A DNA stretch of 55,566 nt from Phycisphaerae bacterium (GCA_003551645.1 PUND01000124.1:1-55566); one strand, 5' to 3'; shown: positions 40,107 through 50,123, counted from the first letter of the stretch. The notes: a model not told the origin generated them from the sequence alone. Translations and numbers: made by a program.

Positions 40107-41241
40107 CCGGGCCGGTGAGCAGTTCCTCCAGCGAGGCGTTGAGTTCGCCGGTGTTCGTCCGCCCGGCGGCCTCGGCCGCGCGGCCGAGCAGGCGCGCCTG
40201 TCGCTGCGTGAAGGCCCGCGGCTTGGCCGGGTCGAAGTCGGAAAGCCCCAGTTTGGTCACCATCGCCTGTCGCAGCGCATCCAGTCCGTCGCCTGTCTTC
40301 GCCGAGACCGCCACTTCGGCTTCGGGGCAGGGGGCTTCGGCGTCCGACTTGGACGAAACCAGCAAAGTCCTGTCCCGCGGACACCACGCCGGCGGCGGAT
40401 CGGCCCGGCCCGGACGGACCAGCAGGATCAGATCCGCACGGCTCAGACGCTCGCGCGCTCGGCGGACCGCCTCGGCGTCCTCAGTCCGGCTTCGCTCACC
40501 GCAAGCGGCGCCTCCCGGCCGCCAGATGCCCGCGGTATCCGTCAGCCAGATGGGGACCCCGTCTATGATCGCCTCGGCCCGGACCCAGTCGCGAGTGGTC
40601 CCGGGGGTCTGGTGGACTATGCTCACGGGCCTTCCGACAATGGCGTTGGCGAGTGCGCTTTTCCCGGCGTTGGGCGGCCCGGCCAGCACCACCTCGGCGG
40701 CGTTGAGCAGCCGACGCATGGCCGTCAGGCCATCGGCGGCCCGGAGCAGGGCGTCCGGTGCGGCGGGCGTTTCACGCGCCAGCGCGCTTATCCCGCCGGA
40801 CCACTGCGCGGCAAGCGCCTCGGCCGCCAGCCGGCCGCGGGCCTGTGGCAGAAGGTCCAGCATCTCCCGCCCGATGGCGGGGTTTTCCCATCGCGGATGG
40901 ACGATCGGCAGGTCGGCGATGCCCGCCTCTTCCGGCGGCACGATTTCCGCCCCTTTCGCCGCCAGCAGCTCCAGCATGGACCGCAGCACCTGCGGGCCTC
41001 CGTGGACCTGCAGCTCGACGGAATCATCCGTCCGGCAGACGAGGGCCTCGTCAAGCAGGCGGTTGCCGGAAACGACGTGTCCGAACTGGAGCTTGCCCTT
41101 TCCCGGGCGTCCGGACCGCAGCGGACGGAACGTCTCGGCCAGCAGGTCTTCGGCCCCGTCGCCGGAAACGGCTATTACGGCTATGCCCCCGCGGCCCGGC
41201 GGCGTGCGGAGCGTCGCAATAATCCGGTGCTCCGCCGTCAT
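40060..41241 (-). CDS. MnmE-like GTPase paralogue lacking the C-terminal CxGK motif
   Basis: 393 residues. The N-terminal TrmE domain begins RIIATLRTPPGRGGIAVIAVSG. The G domain has P-loop GPPNAGKSALANAIVG, a DTAG switch (WLTDTAGIWRP), and a G2 threonine in TPGTTRDW. The G4 position, normally NKxD, reads SSKSD. The C-terminus ends TGPVSPTDRQ without the FCIGK tail that MnmE needs for tRNA modification. It is therefore probably a GTP-binding protein of a different role. It is the fourth gene of rpmA-obgE-coaX-this, only 8 bases after coaX, and its end overlaps pcrA. A genuine mnmE exists at 26245-27651. Confidence 0.8.
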   Translation of the reverse strand: MTAEHRIIATLRTPPGRGGIAVIAVSGDGAEDLLAETFRPLRSGRPGKGKLQFGHVVSGNRLLDEALVCRTDDSVELQVHGGPQVLRSMLELLAAKGAEIVPPEEAGIADLPIVHPRWENPAIGREMLDLLPQARGRLAAEALAAQWSGGISALARETPAAPDALLRAADGLTAMRRLLNAAEVVLAGPPNAGKSALANAIVGRPVSIVHQTPGTTRDWVRAEAIIDGVPIWLTDTAGIWRPGGAACGERSRTEDAEAVRRARERLSRADLILLVRPGRADPPPAWCPRDRTLLVSSKSDAEAPCPEAEVAVSAKTGDGLDALRQAMVTKLGLSDFDPAKPRAFTQRQARLLGRAAEAAGRTNTGELNASLEELLTGPVSPTDRQARATSPRA

Positions 41242-41249
41242 AATAGGTT

Positions 41250-42059
41250 TTATCGCTCCGAAAGAAGTGTTCGATAGTAGGCCATCGCCACGCCGCGAAG
41301 GGTCAAGTCCGGTACTATTGCCTGGACCATTCCGGTCTCGAGCAGTTTCGAGCCGACCAGTTCTGCGTCGCCGCCGGTAAGGATGACTACCGGCCAGTTG
41401 CCAAGCTCTGTGGCATATGACTCCGCCAAGGCCCGCAGCGATCCCCTCGCGGCCGCCAGAATTCCGGCCTGAATCGCCTCGGTGGTGTCCTTTCCGAAGA
41501 CGTCCGGCGGCTCAGCCGGCTCCACCAGCGGAAGCGCCGCCGTCTGCTCTTGCATCGCCCGGGCCTGCATTCTCAGGCCGGGCAGGATGGCGCCTCCGAG
41601 GAACACGCCCTGGTCGCTTACGCAATCGATGGTAACCGCCGTTCCGAAGTCGGCCACCACACACGCCATGCCCAGCCGGTCGAACGCCGCGACGGCCGCA
41701 CAGAGCCGGTCGCTTCCCACGGACAGGGGCGAGACCAGGTCGGTGTCGATGGGCCGGGGCAGGTCCCGGCCGACGACGAGGATCTTCTGCTCAAGTCCCT
41801 CGGCGGCGGCCGCCTCCAGGGCTTTGAGTGCGGCGGGGTTTACGCTGGCGGCGGCAATCACTCGCGGAGAGGGCGTCTGCGACCATAGCTCTCGCATTAC
41901 GCCGGCCAGGGAGCTAAGCTCGCCGACGCGGAAGCTCCGCATATCCGCCACTTCATCGCCATGGATGCGGGCGATGCGGACGGCGAAGTTGCCCACATCA
42001 CACGCCAGCACGTGCGGTATCGCCTGTTGTGGTGATTCATCCGTCGGATGCTCTGTCAT
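41250..42059 (-). CDS. coaX: Type III pantothenate kinase
   Basis: 269 residues. It phosphorylates pantothenate, the first step of coenzyme A synthesis, and belongs to the ASKHA fold. VLACDVGNFAVRIA near residue 18 is the phosphate-1 motif, SVGSDRLCAAVAAF the substrate region, VVADFGTAVTIDCVS phosphate-2, and GGAILPGLRMQARAM the potassium-related segment. Asp20 of DVGN, Asp in GSDR and Asp in DFGT are the expected acidic residues. The ATG overlaps the obgE stop as ATGA at 42056-42059, and the downstream mnmE-like gene follows after 8 bases. It is thus part of the same transcript. Confidence 0.94.
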   Translation of the reverse strand: MTEHPTDESPQQAIPHVLACDVGNFAVRIARIHGDEVADMRSFRVGELSSLAGVMRELWSQTPSPRVIAAASVNPAALKALEAAAAEGLEQKILVVGRDLPRPIDTDLVSPLSVGSDRLCAAVAAFDRLGMACVVADFGTAVTIDCVSDQGVFLGGAILPGLRMQARAMQEQTAALPLVEPAEPPDVFGKDTTEAIQAGILAAARGSLRALAESYATELGNWPVVILTGGDAELVGSKLLETGMVQAIVPDLTLRGVAMAYYRTLLSER

Positions 42060-43087
42060 GAATGCTCCTGCGTGTCCTGCTCGCTCAAGACCTGCCAGAT
42101 GCGTTCGGTCAGCGGCTCCAGTCCCTGTCCGGTGACGGCGCTGATGCCGAATACCTCCAGGCCCAGCTGGCGCCGAATGCGGTCCGCCGCATCCTCGGCG
42201 CCGGTGAGGTCCATCTTGTTTGCGACCACTATCTCCGGCTTCTGTGCCAGAGCCGGAGAGTATTCGGCAAGTTCCCGGCGGATTTCGCGGTAGTCCTCGA
42301 CGGGATCGGCGCCGGGGCTTGCAGCGTCGATGACGTGCACGAGCACCCGCGTCCGCTCAATGTGCCGGAGGAACTCATCGCCCAGGCCCGAGCCGGAGTG
42401 AGCGCCCTCTATGAGTCCGGGGATATCGGCCATCACGAATCGCCGGAACCGGGCCAACTCCACGATGCCCAGTACCGGATAGCGGGTGGTGAACGGGTAG
42501 TCGGCGACCTTCGGCCGGGCCGCGGATATTCTGCTCAGCAGCGTGCTCTTTCCGGCGTTTGGTTTGCCGACGAGTCCGGCGTCGGCCATCAGCTTCAGTT
42601 CTAGCCGCAGACGCCGCTTTCTGCCGGGCAGGCCCGGCTCGGCCTCCTGCGGGGCCTGGTTTGTGGAGCTGCGGAAGTGCACGTTTCCGCGTCCGCCGTG
42701 TCCGCCTTCGGCCACACAGACGCTCTCGCCGGGTTCTGAGAGATCCTTCAGCATTGTTCCGTGGTCCGCGTCGTAGATGATCGTTCCCGGCGGAACCCGA
42801 ATGTGCACATTCTCGCCGCTTCGGCCGTGGCATTTCTTGCCTGCGCCGCGGCGGCCGTGTTTGGCGTGCCACTGTCTGTGGCCGGTAAGGTGCTGGAGTG
42901 TGTTGTAGGATTCGTCGGCTACCACGAACACGCTGCCGCCGTCGCCTCCGTCGCCGCCGTCCGGCCCGCCGCGGGGTACGAACTTCTCCCGCCGGAACGA
43001 GACGCAACCATCGCCGCCGTCGCCGGCGGTCACGGACAGTTCCATCTCATCAACGAAAACGGCCTTTTCGGTGGACCTCTGGGGCAT
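42056..43087 (-). CDS. obgE: Obg/CgtA GTPase
   Basis: 343 residues. This essential GTPase assists assembly of the large ribosomal subunit and responds to stress. An Obg glycine-rich fold occupies the N-terminus (DGGDGCVSFRREKFVPRGGPDGGDGGDGG, cited as FRREKFVPRGGPDGG), followed by HGGRGNVHF. The G domain has KPNAGKSTLLSRI, ADIPGLIEGAHSGSGLGDEFLRH (cited as DIPGLIEGAHSG), and VANKMDLTGA. The C-terminal OCT extension seen in Firmicutes is absent. It is separated from rpmA by a terminator at 43108-43138 and probably depends on partial read-through. Its stop codon overlaps coaX. Confidence 0.96.
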   Translation of the reverse strand: MPQRSTEKAVFVDEMELSVTAGDGGDGCVSFRREKFVPRGGPDGGDGGDGGSVFVVADESYNTLQHLTGHRQWHAKHGRRGAGKKCHGRSGENVHIRVPPGTIIYDADHGTMLKDLSEPGESVCVAEGGHGGRGNVHFRSSTNQAPQEAEPGLPGRKRRLRLELKLMADAGLVGKPNAGKSTLLSRISAARPKVADYPFTTRYPVLGIVELARFRRFVMADIPGLIEGAHSGSGLGDEFLRHIERTRVLVHVIDAASPGADPVEDYREIRRELAEYSPALAQKPEIVVANKMDLTGAEDAADRIRRQLGLEVFGISAVTGQGLEPLTERIWQVLSEQDTQEHS

Positions 43088-43107
43088 GTCCGACTCAACG
43101 CGGCAAG

Positions 43108-43138
43108 AAAAAAGGATGGTCCCGCGCCGGAACCATCC
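43108..43138 (-). terminator. Terminator between rpmA and obgE
   Basis: On the minus-strand RNA, GGAUGGUUCC (43138-43129) pairs with GGGACCAUCC (43123-43114), one U-G pair in 10, and a 5-nt loop GGCGC. Six U residues follow at 43113-43108. It is a strong intrinsic terminator that would let rpmA be transcribed at a higher level than obgE. Confidence 0.88.
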
Positions 43139-43170
43139 TCTTTATGACCATATCTGTACGCAAGCTTACG

Positions 43171-43410
43171 TCAGACCGGCTCGACGTCCACGAATCGTCC
43201 GCGGAAGGCGACCTTGCCCTCGCGCATCGCGAAGAGCGTATCGTCGTTTCCGCGTCCGACGTGGTGTCCCGGCTTAAAGCGTGTTCCACACTGGCGGATG
43301 ATGATACCGCCGGCCGGCACGGCCTGGCCGCCGAATATCTTCACGCCGCGCCTCTGTGCGTTGCTGTCACGGTTATTGCGGCTTGCGCCCTGTCCCTTCT
43401 TGTGCGCCAT
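43171..43410 (-). CDS. rpmA: 50S ribosomal protein bL27
   Basis: 79 residues, [20 protein letters not shown] at the start and [22 protein letters not shown] in the core, the standard bL27 sequence. It contacts the peptidyl transferase centre, and the N-terminus is important there. The usual short cleaved N-terminal extension seen in Firmicutes is absent. The usual upstream partner rplU (bL21) is not found; a lipoprotein gene lies there instead. Downstream is a terminator, then obgE. Confidence 0.97.
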   Translation of the reverse strand: MAHKKGQGASRNNRDSNAQRRGVKIFGGQAVPAGGIIIRQCGTRFKPGHHVGRGNDDTLFAMREGKVAFRGRFVDVEPV

Positions 43411-43504
43411 TGTTGTTTCTCCGCTCGCTGGTTGTTTCCTTCGTTTCGGTGTCAGGACCGGAACGCTGTAAGTTATCCGATACGGCCGATACTGTCAATC
43501 CGGA

Positions 43505-44173
43505 CTATCGCATCACCCATTCGGCTGTGACGGCCTCGACGGGGGCACGGAGCCGGCCAGCCGCCTCGCCAGGAACCGAGTAGCGGATGCGCAGTGTCCT
43601 GCTCAGGAGTATCCTGCTTCTGACGACTTCTTCCTTCTCGCCGGTCAGCGGATCCATCTCCATTACCGTCACCGGTGTGGGAAGCTCGACTTCGGCGGAT
43701 TCACCGCTCAGCCCGCCGATGAACACGTCGAAGCTGCCCGCCTTGGCGTCGAAGTCCGGCCAGATGGCCGCCCCGGTTCGGGCGTTGTCGGCGCCCTGGA
43801 GTATCCTGCCGGATATCTCGGTCATGTCCTTCAGAAGCGGCTTGTTGTAGGTCCGCTTTACGTGCTCGAAAACGCGGTTCGGCACGTCCGTGCCGGCCCT
43901 GAGGATCTGGCCGGTGTCGGTGTAGAGGGCGAAGTCCGGCACGAATATCTGGTCGTCGCCGGTTTTGTTGGTGACGGTGTATATCATCACCCAGTACACG
44001 CGCTTTTCTGTTTCGCCCGGCAGCCGCACTTGCACGGCCTTCGGTCTCTGGTACTCAAAGTCAAGCTGCCAGGCCGTGGGGAATTCGTCCGGCTGCGGCG
44101 CTGTGCCGGCGGCAAGACAAGACGCCAGCATCAGAACCGCCGTGACGGTAACACCTGCGACGTTCCATTTCAT
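43505..44173 (-). CDS. Predicted exported lipoprotein, unknown function
   Basis: 222 residues from the ATG at 44173, with AGGAG 7 bases upstream; the earlier in-frame Met at 44194 is rejected. The N-terminus is a hydrophobic signal with the lipobox LASC at Cys19. The mature part, beta-rich and without cysteines, begins DEFPTAWQLDFEYQRPKAV, and contains VIYTVTNKTGDDQIFVPDFALYTDTG (cited as YTVTNKTGDDQIF), which resembles a DUF-type immunoglobulin-like fold, but I cannot name the family. It is probably anchored in the envelope. It is separated by 94 bases from rpmA and its promoter is unknown. Confidence 0.82.
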   Translation of the reverse strand: MKWNVAGVTVTAVLMLASCLAAGTAPQPDEFPTAWQLDFEYQRPKAVQVRLPGETEKRVYWVMIYTVTNKTGDDQIFVPDFALYTDTGQILRAGTDVPNRVFEHVKRTYNKPLLKDMTEISGRILQGADNARTGAAIWPDFDAKAGSFDVFIGGLSGESAEVELPTPVTVMEMDPLTGEKEEVVRSRILLSRTLRIRYSVPGEAAGRLRAPVEAVTAEWVMR

Positions 44174-44313
44174 CGGAATACTCCTAGTCTGCATGGTACG
44201 GAGCTTTACCGGTGCGACCGGTGAACAAGAGTAAATTACGTCGCCGACTCGCGTAAGTCAACCGCGAAGCTGCGACTTGTTTCCCCCGTCGGCTGCGTTA
44301 CGATGTCGCCGCG

Positions 44314-45225
44314 ATGAGTCGAAGCCGGCATATCGAGCAGGTCGAGGGTGAAGGGCGCGACGAGACGGTGCGCTTTATCGCGTGCGGACGGTCGCGCGGC
44401 GCGATTCCCGATGCACGGGCCGCGGCCCTGGCGACTTACCTGGACCGGCGTCCTGACCGCTCGGTTCGACTGTGGCGGGCGACGGGGCGCAGGCGGACGG
44501 TGGCCGCGGCGGCGGTCTGCGAAAACCCCGGCCGGACGGGGGTGCTTCTGCACGCCCAGGCCGATGCGGCGGGCGTCAAGACCGACGTTCTGTCGGAAGT
44601 CTGCTCCGCTGCCTCAGCTGATGCGCTGGAAAGAGGCATGTCGCTGGTGCAGTCGCTGGAGCTTCCCGAAGCCGAGGATAGCGCTTGCGTACTGTTGGAG
44701 GCCGGTTTTTGGCGGCTGGCCGAGCTGCTGTATATGCGCATCGCGACTGCCGATATCGCAGAAATGCCGCGGGACGATCTGACGTGGCGTGAGTACGGGC
44801 AGTTCGACGAGCGGGAGCTGGGGCGGGTAATAGCCGCCACGTATGAGGGATCATGGGATTGCCCCGGGCTGGGCGGCGTGCGCGAGATATCCGACGTTAT
44901 CGAAGGGCACAAGGCCGGGGGAGTCTTCACGCCGCCGGCGTGGTTGATAGCGGACCGTCACGGCGAGGCGGCGGGCTGCGTGCTTGTCAACGACACCTCT
45001 TCGCCCGATGTGGCGGATCTGGTTTACCTGGGCGTGGCGCCGGCGCATCGCGGCGCCAGCGTCGGCGAAGCACTTGTTCGGCGTGCCGCGGCCGATGCCC
45101 GCGGACGCGGCCGGCGTACTCTCACACTGGCTGTTGACGCATCAAACACGCCGGCGATGCGCGTGTACGAGCGAGTCGGTTTTCGCGCAAAAGAGCGTCG
45201 CGTTTCGTACGTCATGACCGGTTGA
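44314..45225 (+). CDS. GNAT-family N-acetyltransferase
   Basis: 303 residues, longer than a single GNAT domain. The C-terminal half carries the acetyl-CoA-binding motif: VYLGVAPAHRGASVGEALVRRAA (cited as LGVAPAHRGASVGEALV) near residue 240 and LAVDASNTPAMRVYERVGF near 275. The N-terminal half (residues 15-150) looks like a degenerate second GNAT fold, so this may be a tandem-GNAT protein. There is no signal peptide. The substrate is unknown. It lies directly upstream of the dnaA control region on the same strand, with 300 bases between. Confidence 0.85.
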   Translation: MSRSRHIEQVEGEGRDETVRFIACGRSRGAIPDARAAALATYLDRRPDRSVRLWRATGRRRTVAAAAVCENPGRTGVLLHAQADAAGVKTDVLSEVCSAASADALERGMSLVQSLELPEAEDSACVLLEAGFWRLAELLYMRIATADIAEMPRDDLTWREYGQFDERELGRVIAATYEGSWDCPGLGGVREISDVIEGHKAGGVFTPPAWLIADRHGEAAGCVLVNDTSSPDVADLVYLGVAPAHRGASVGEALVRRAAADARGRGRRTLTLAVDASNTPAMRVYERVGFRAKERRVSYVMTG

Positions 45226-45525
45226 GTGTGCTCTTTTCGGCTGATTTTCCGCTACTTGTCGCCGGATTGTGCAGAACCTGTGGATGAAAGTTTTTTTTTT
45301 CTCGAAGGTGCGGATGTGCAAGGTGGTTGGCGGCTGTGGATAAGAATCCGGCGCATTTGCTGTTGACCAAGGTCGCGAGTAGGGGTTAAAGTCCCCCTCG
45401 AACTTCGAGGCCGTTGGTTTCCCGGACTTAATTGATCATCGAGTTTGTGTTGAGCAGAACGGCTTCGAGGGGACAATCGGCGCAAGGCAGTTCGCAAGGA
45501 ATTCTGGCACGAGGGATCGAATACT
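45226..45525 (+). promoter_or_regulatory. dnaA upstream control region with DnaA boxes; possible origin
   Basis: A perfect inverted DnaA box TGTGGATAA lies at 45335-45343 and a near-match TGTGGATGA at 45279-45287. A ten-T run at 45291-45300, in a region poorer in GC than the flanks, could be an unwinding element. The candidate dnaA promoter (45363-45391) follows. This layout suits dnaA autoregulation and could mark oriC, but two boxes are few for an origin. dnaN and rpmH are not adjacent. Confidence 0.45.
45363..45391 (+). promoter_or_regulatory. Candidate dnaA promoter
   Basis: TTGACC (45363-45368), a 17-bp spacer and TTAAAG (45386-45391). It is about 130 bases before the dnaA start and close to the inverted DnaA box at 45335, so DnaA could repress its own gene. 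Confidence 0.5.
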
Positions 45526-46947
45526 ATGGGCACGGTTGCGGAATCGGTCTGCGCAGGCGGACTCACGGAGCAGAAAGTTCTTGAGGCGTTGCAGGCCCGT
45601 ATCGGGCCGAGGAAATTCAACGCCTGGTTCAAGCACGGAACGCGAGTGAGTATCGAGGAAGGAACGGTAAAGATATCAGTGCCTAACACGTTCGTGGCCA
45701 ACTGGATTGAGACGCATTACCAGGATGAGATCGCCGCGGCCGTCTCCTCGGACGGCGACGGCGACGGGGGCGTACTGGTAACCGTCGATCCGGACCTGAA
45801 CGGCCGGGTCCGCCAGCGTCAGCTTGACATGCAGGCGGACATCGTCTCGCGCACGGCCGAGGGGCGCACCCGGCCGGCGCCGGCGCAGCAGCAGCGGACG
45901 CTCCGCCACAAGCTCGACACGTTCGTTGTCGGCGATTGCAACAAGCTGGCGCACTCCGCCGGACTGATGATGGCCGGGCCGTCCGCTCCGGCGTTCAACC
46001 CGCTGTTCGTGCACGGGCCTTGCGGAATCGGCAAGACGCACCTGCTTCAGGGGGTGTGCAACGCCTTCTCGAAGGTCCGTCTGGGCGGCAGGCCGCCGGT
46101 GTGGCGATACGTCACGGCCGAGGAGTTCACCAACGAATACATCACGGCGCTGCGTCGAAAGCGGATAGACGATTTCCGCAATCGCTACCGCGGACTGGAC
46201 CTGTTGGCGATAGACGATGTGCATTTCTTCGCCGCGAAAAAGTCCACCCAAGACGAGTTCCTACACACCTTCAACGCCATTGAGTCGTCGGGTCGCAGGG
46301 TGGTGATGGCGTCTGATGCGCATCCGAAGCTGGTCGGCGACCTGAACGAGCAACTGGTCAGCAGGTTCCTGGCGGGGATGGTGGTGCGAATGGAGCCGCC
46401 GGAGCTGGCTACGAGGATGGAGATCCTCCGCCGCCACGCTCGGCAGATGAAGCTGCACGTCCCCACGGACGTGCTGGAGTACGTCGCGGTGCACGTTCGC
46501 GGCTCGGTTCGAGAGCTTGAGGGTACGTTGATCAAGCTGGCGGCGATGGCGTCGGTGTCGGGCGAGTCGATAACTCCGCAGTCCGCGGCCGAGGCCCTTG
46601 CGGAACACTTGGCCCGGACCGGCAGCGCCCGTACGGTGGACGACATAGAAGCGGTGGTGGCCACTTTTTTCGGCATCACACCGGCGGACATCCACTCATC
46701 CCGGCGGACCAAGACAGTATCGACGGCCCGGATGGTGGCGATGTACCTGGCCAGGCGTCACACGCAGATGAGCTATCCCGAAATAGGGCGGCACATGGGC
46801 AAGAACCACTCATCGGTGGTGCTGGCGGTTCAGAAGATGGAAAAGCTGCTTGCCGTCGGCGGCGAGTTGGAGTGGCGTACGCCCGCCGGCGGGAATTCGA
46901 TGTCGGCCGGCGAGCTTCTCCAGCGACTCAGCGAGCAGTTCGATTGA
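45526..46947 (+). CDS. dnaA: Chromosomal replication initiator DnaA
   Basis: 473 residues. Domain I is at 12-90, including FNAWFK and VPNTFVANWIETHY. The linker is short, Arg/Gln/Pro-rich. The AAA+ module has Walker A HGPCGIGKTHLLQG, Walker B LLAIDDVHFFA, sensor SDAHPKLVGDL and arginine-finger region. The DNA-binding domain IV ends with ARMVAMYLARRHTQMSYPEIG and MGKNHSSVVLAVQK; the usual DHTTV is NHSSV here. The ATG has GAGGG 9 bases upstream. DnaA boxes lie upstream and a terminator follows at 46990-47026. It has no dnaN neighbour; GNAT and gdhA flank it instead. Confidence 0.96.
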   Translation: MGTVAESVCAGGLTEQKVLEALQARIGPRKFNAWFKHGTRVSIEEGTVKISVPNTFVANWIETHYQDEIAAAVSSDGDGDGGVLVTVDPDLNGRVRQRQLDMQADIVSRTAEGRTRPAPAQQQRTLRHKLDTFVVGDCNKLAHSAGLMMAGPSAPAFNPLFVHGPCGIGKTHLLQGVCNAFSKVRLGGRPPVWRYVTAEEFTNEYITALRRKRIDDFRNRYRGLDLLAIDDVHFFAAKKSTQDEFLHTFNAIESSGRRVVMASDAHPKLVGDLNEQLVSRFLAGMVVRMEPPELATRMEILRRHARQMKLHVPTDVLEYVAVHVRGSVRELEGTLIKLAAMASVSGESITPQSAAEALAEHLARTGSARTVDDIEAVVATFFGITPADIHSSRRTKTVSTARMVAMYLARRHTQMSYPEIGRHMGKNHSSVVLAVQKMEKLLAVGGELEWRTPAGGNSMSAGELLQRLSEQFD

Positions 46948-46989
46948 CTCGCCGGACGGCGCCGGTGAGGTGCGACGTCTTCACGGACG

Positions 46990-47026
46990 GGCGCCCGGGC
47001 AGGGACGTCCGGGCGCCGTAGTTTTT
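46990..47026 (+). terminator. Terminator after dnaA
   Basis: GGCGCCCGG (46990-46998) pairs with CCGGGCGCC (47009-47017) over 9 perfect base pairs, loop of 10, followed after AUAG-like spacing by TTTTT at 47022-47026. It separates dnaA from gdhA. Confidence 0.75.
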
Positions 47027-47169
47027 CACGCCGGGGGCGATAAGCACGGGGGTTTCTGCTATGAGAATTTCTTATGCACACTCAAGAGGCGTGAAAGTAT
47101 CTTACAAGGTTCCCGGCTGGTCGGCTATCGGGCCTGGCCGGCACGAACCCGCCCGGACAGCACTTGTGA

Positions 47170-48522
<1,353 letters not shown>

Positions 48523-48617
48523 CGCCGGTTGACCGGTCGGACCGGGCGGAGGCATCTTCGCCGGCTTCGGGTTGAGCCGGTGCGGCGGCCTCGGCGGTGC
48601 GGTTGCGGATGGGCGGC

Positions 48618-50123
48618 TCATCGTGTCGCGGCGATGTCCAGCGTCTTGCTGCCGCCGGCCCAGCGAATCTCCAGCGTCAGCGGGACGCTGGATTCGACCC
48701 TCGGTCGGGGTTCAGCTTCGGTGTTGTCGCGGGCGGGGCAGTGGAGGTTCAGCAGTCCGTCGGCCGCGAATGGATAACGGTCCACGCCGTGTTCATCCGT
48801 CAGGCGAATATCCCAGACAAGGCGTTTTTCGTGCGCCGCCGGACGCAGGCCGAAGACGTACTCCAGCAGCACCGCCACCGGTCCCACACCGCCCCAACCG
48901 ACGAAATCGCCCTTGGACGGCTTCCCCGGGGCCGAGGATTCCGGCGCGTAGTTCTCCCACACCGTATAGGTGTCGGCGAAGACCTCGCTGACCCGCTTGA
49001 GGTGGTTCAGTCCTATCTCGTGGGCAAGCTCGGACTTCCCCGCTCGCGTCAGCCCTCTGAGAACCATGTAGTTGGTAGGCGGCCAGACGCTGCCCTTCCA
49101 GTACCCGCCGGCGGGGTTATAGTCGGGGTGGTCGGCCGAGAGCGACGGGATGCGATGGTGGCGGTTGAACTCGGACGGGTCGTCCAGATGGGCCGTGAAG
49201 GCCTCAAGACGGTCCGACGGCGCCAGATCGGCGAGCAGCGCCCAGTACGCACCGACAGTCTTGACTTTCGACAGCGAGCCGTCGCCGAAGCGGTCAAAGT
49301 AGAACCCGGCCTGATCGTCCCACATATGCTCGTTGATGTACCGCGACAGATCGTCGCGCTCTTTTCTGAGGTCGTCGGTGTCGGTCTGGCCGAGCACGTC
49401 GGCCATCTTCAGCAGCACCTCGGCCGAGAGCGCCTGCTGGCAGCAGGCGTCTATCCATGCCATGTGCCCGGGGTGGTCTACGTCGTTATATCCCGCCGGC
49501 GTGCGCGGCTGGTTGTCCATGCCGCAGCCCAGCCCGCTGGTGAAATAGGAGCCGTCCTTCCATGTCCGATACAGGCGGAGCCACCGGTGGTAGGCCCGCA
49601 GCACAGGGAATACCTCCTCCAGGCGTTTTCGGTCGGAGAAGTTCAGGAAGTATTCCCACTCGCACCAGCCCATCACGTTCGGGCCTGTGGAGTTGGGGTC
49701 GTGGCGGTGAAAAAAGTCCCGTCCGTCTTGCTCGACGATCTCGCGGCAGATGAATCCGTCCGGGTGCTGCCTGGCGTAAAGGTTGTCGAGTGTCTTCTGG
49801 AAGTCGAACGCCCGGCGTCCGTAGCGAGCGAACATAAGTATGAAAACCGAGTCCCACATGAACAGGTGGTCGTTTAACGCCGTGTCGATGTAGTTGGCGA
49901 CGAAGCCGTTTTCGGCGGTCGGTCGGCGGAGGTGTTCGAATGCCAGCTCCCACACCCGCCAGTAGCACCGCAGAGCGTCGGCGTTTGCCGGCCAGCGGGG
50001 CGACGGTAGAAACTCCCTCGACTCCTCGAATGTCGGCAGGGGGGCGTCCTCGGGCTGCCTGCCGATGAAGGCGTTACGCTCCACCAGGGGGTTTCCGACG
50101 TACCTGTCGAAGTATCCGGTCAT
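48618..50123 (-). CDS. Trehalase/MGH1-like glycoside hydrolase
   Basis: 501 residues, an (alpha/alpha)6-barrel glycosidase. Visible features include ALNDHLFMWDSVFILMFARYG, CGMDNQPRTPAGY near residue 205, AWIDACCQQALSAEVLL, and GGYWKGSVWPPTNYMVLRGL near residue 310. They resemble the GH37/GH63/MGH1-like group that cleaves alpha-glucosidic or mannosylglycerate-type substrates. An Asp near 200 and Glu in VWENYAPES near residue 360 are candidate catalytic acids. There is no signal peptide, so it probably acts on an internal pool. The substrate cannot be assigned. It ends convergent to gdhA and lies 143 bases after the PP2C gene. Confidence 0.82.
   Translation of the reverse strand: MTGYFDRYVGNPLVERNAFIGRQPEDAPLPTFEESREFLPSPRWPANADALRCYWRVWELAFEHLRRPTAENGFVANYIDTALNDHLFMWDSVFILMFARYGRRAFDFQKTLDNLYARQHPDGFICREIVEQDGRDFFHRHDPNSTGPNVMGWCEWEYFLNFSDRKRLEEVFPVLRAYHRWLRLYRTWKDGSYFTSGLGCGMDNQPRTPAGYNDVDHPGHMAWIDACCQQALSAEVLLKMADVLGQTDTDDLRKERDDLSRYINEHMWDDQAGFYFDRFGDGSLSKVKTVGAYWALLADLAPSDRLEAFTAHLDDPSEFNRHHRIPSLSADHPDYNPAGGYWKGSVWPPTNYMVLRGLTRAGKSELAHEIGLNHLKRVSEVFADTYTVWENYAPESSAPGKPSKGDFVGWGGVGPVAVLLEYVFGLRPAAHEKRLVWDIRLTDEHGVDRYPFAADGLLNLHCPARDNTEAEPRPRVESSVPLTLEIRWAGGSKTLDIAATR

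Noticed and set aside
45291-45300. Ten-T run as a terminator for the GNAT gene
   Set aside because: No GC-rich hairpin lies immediately before it; an AT-rich unwinding or regulatory tract near DnaA boxes is more plausible.
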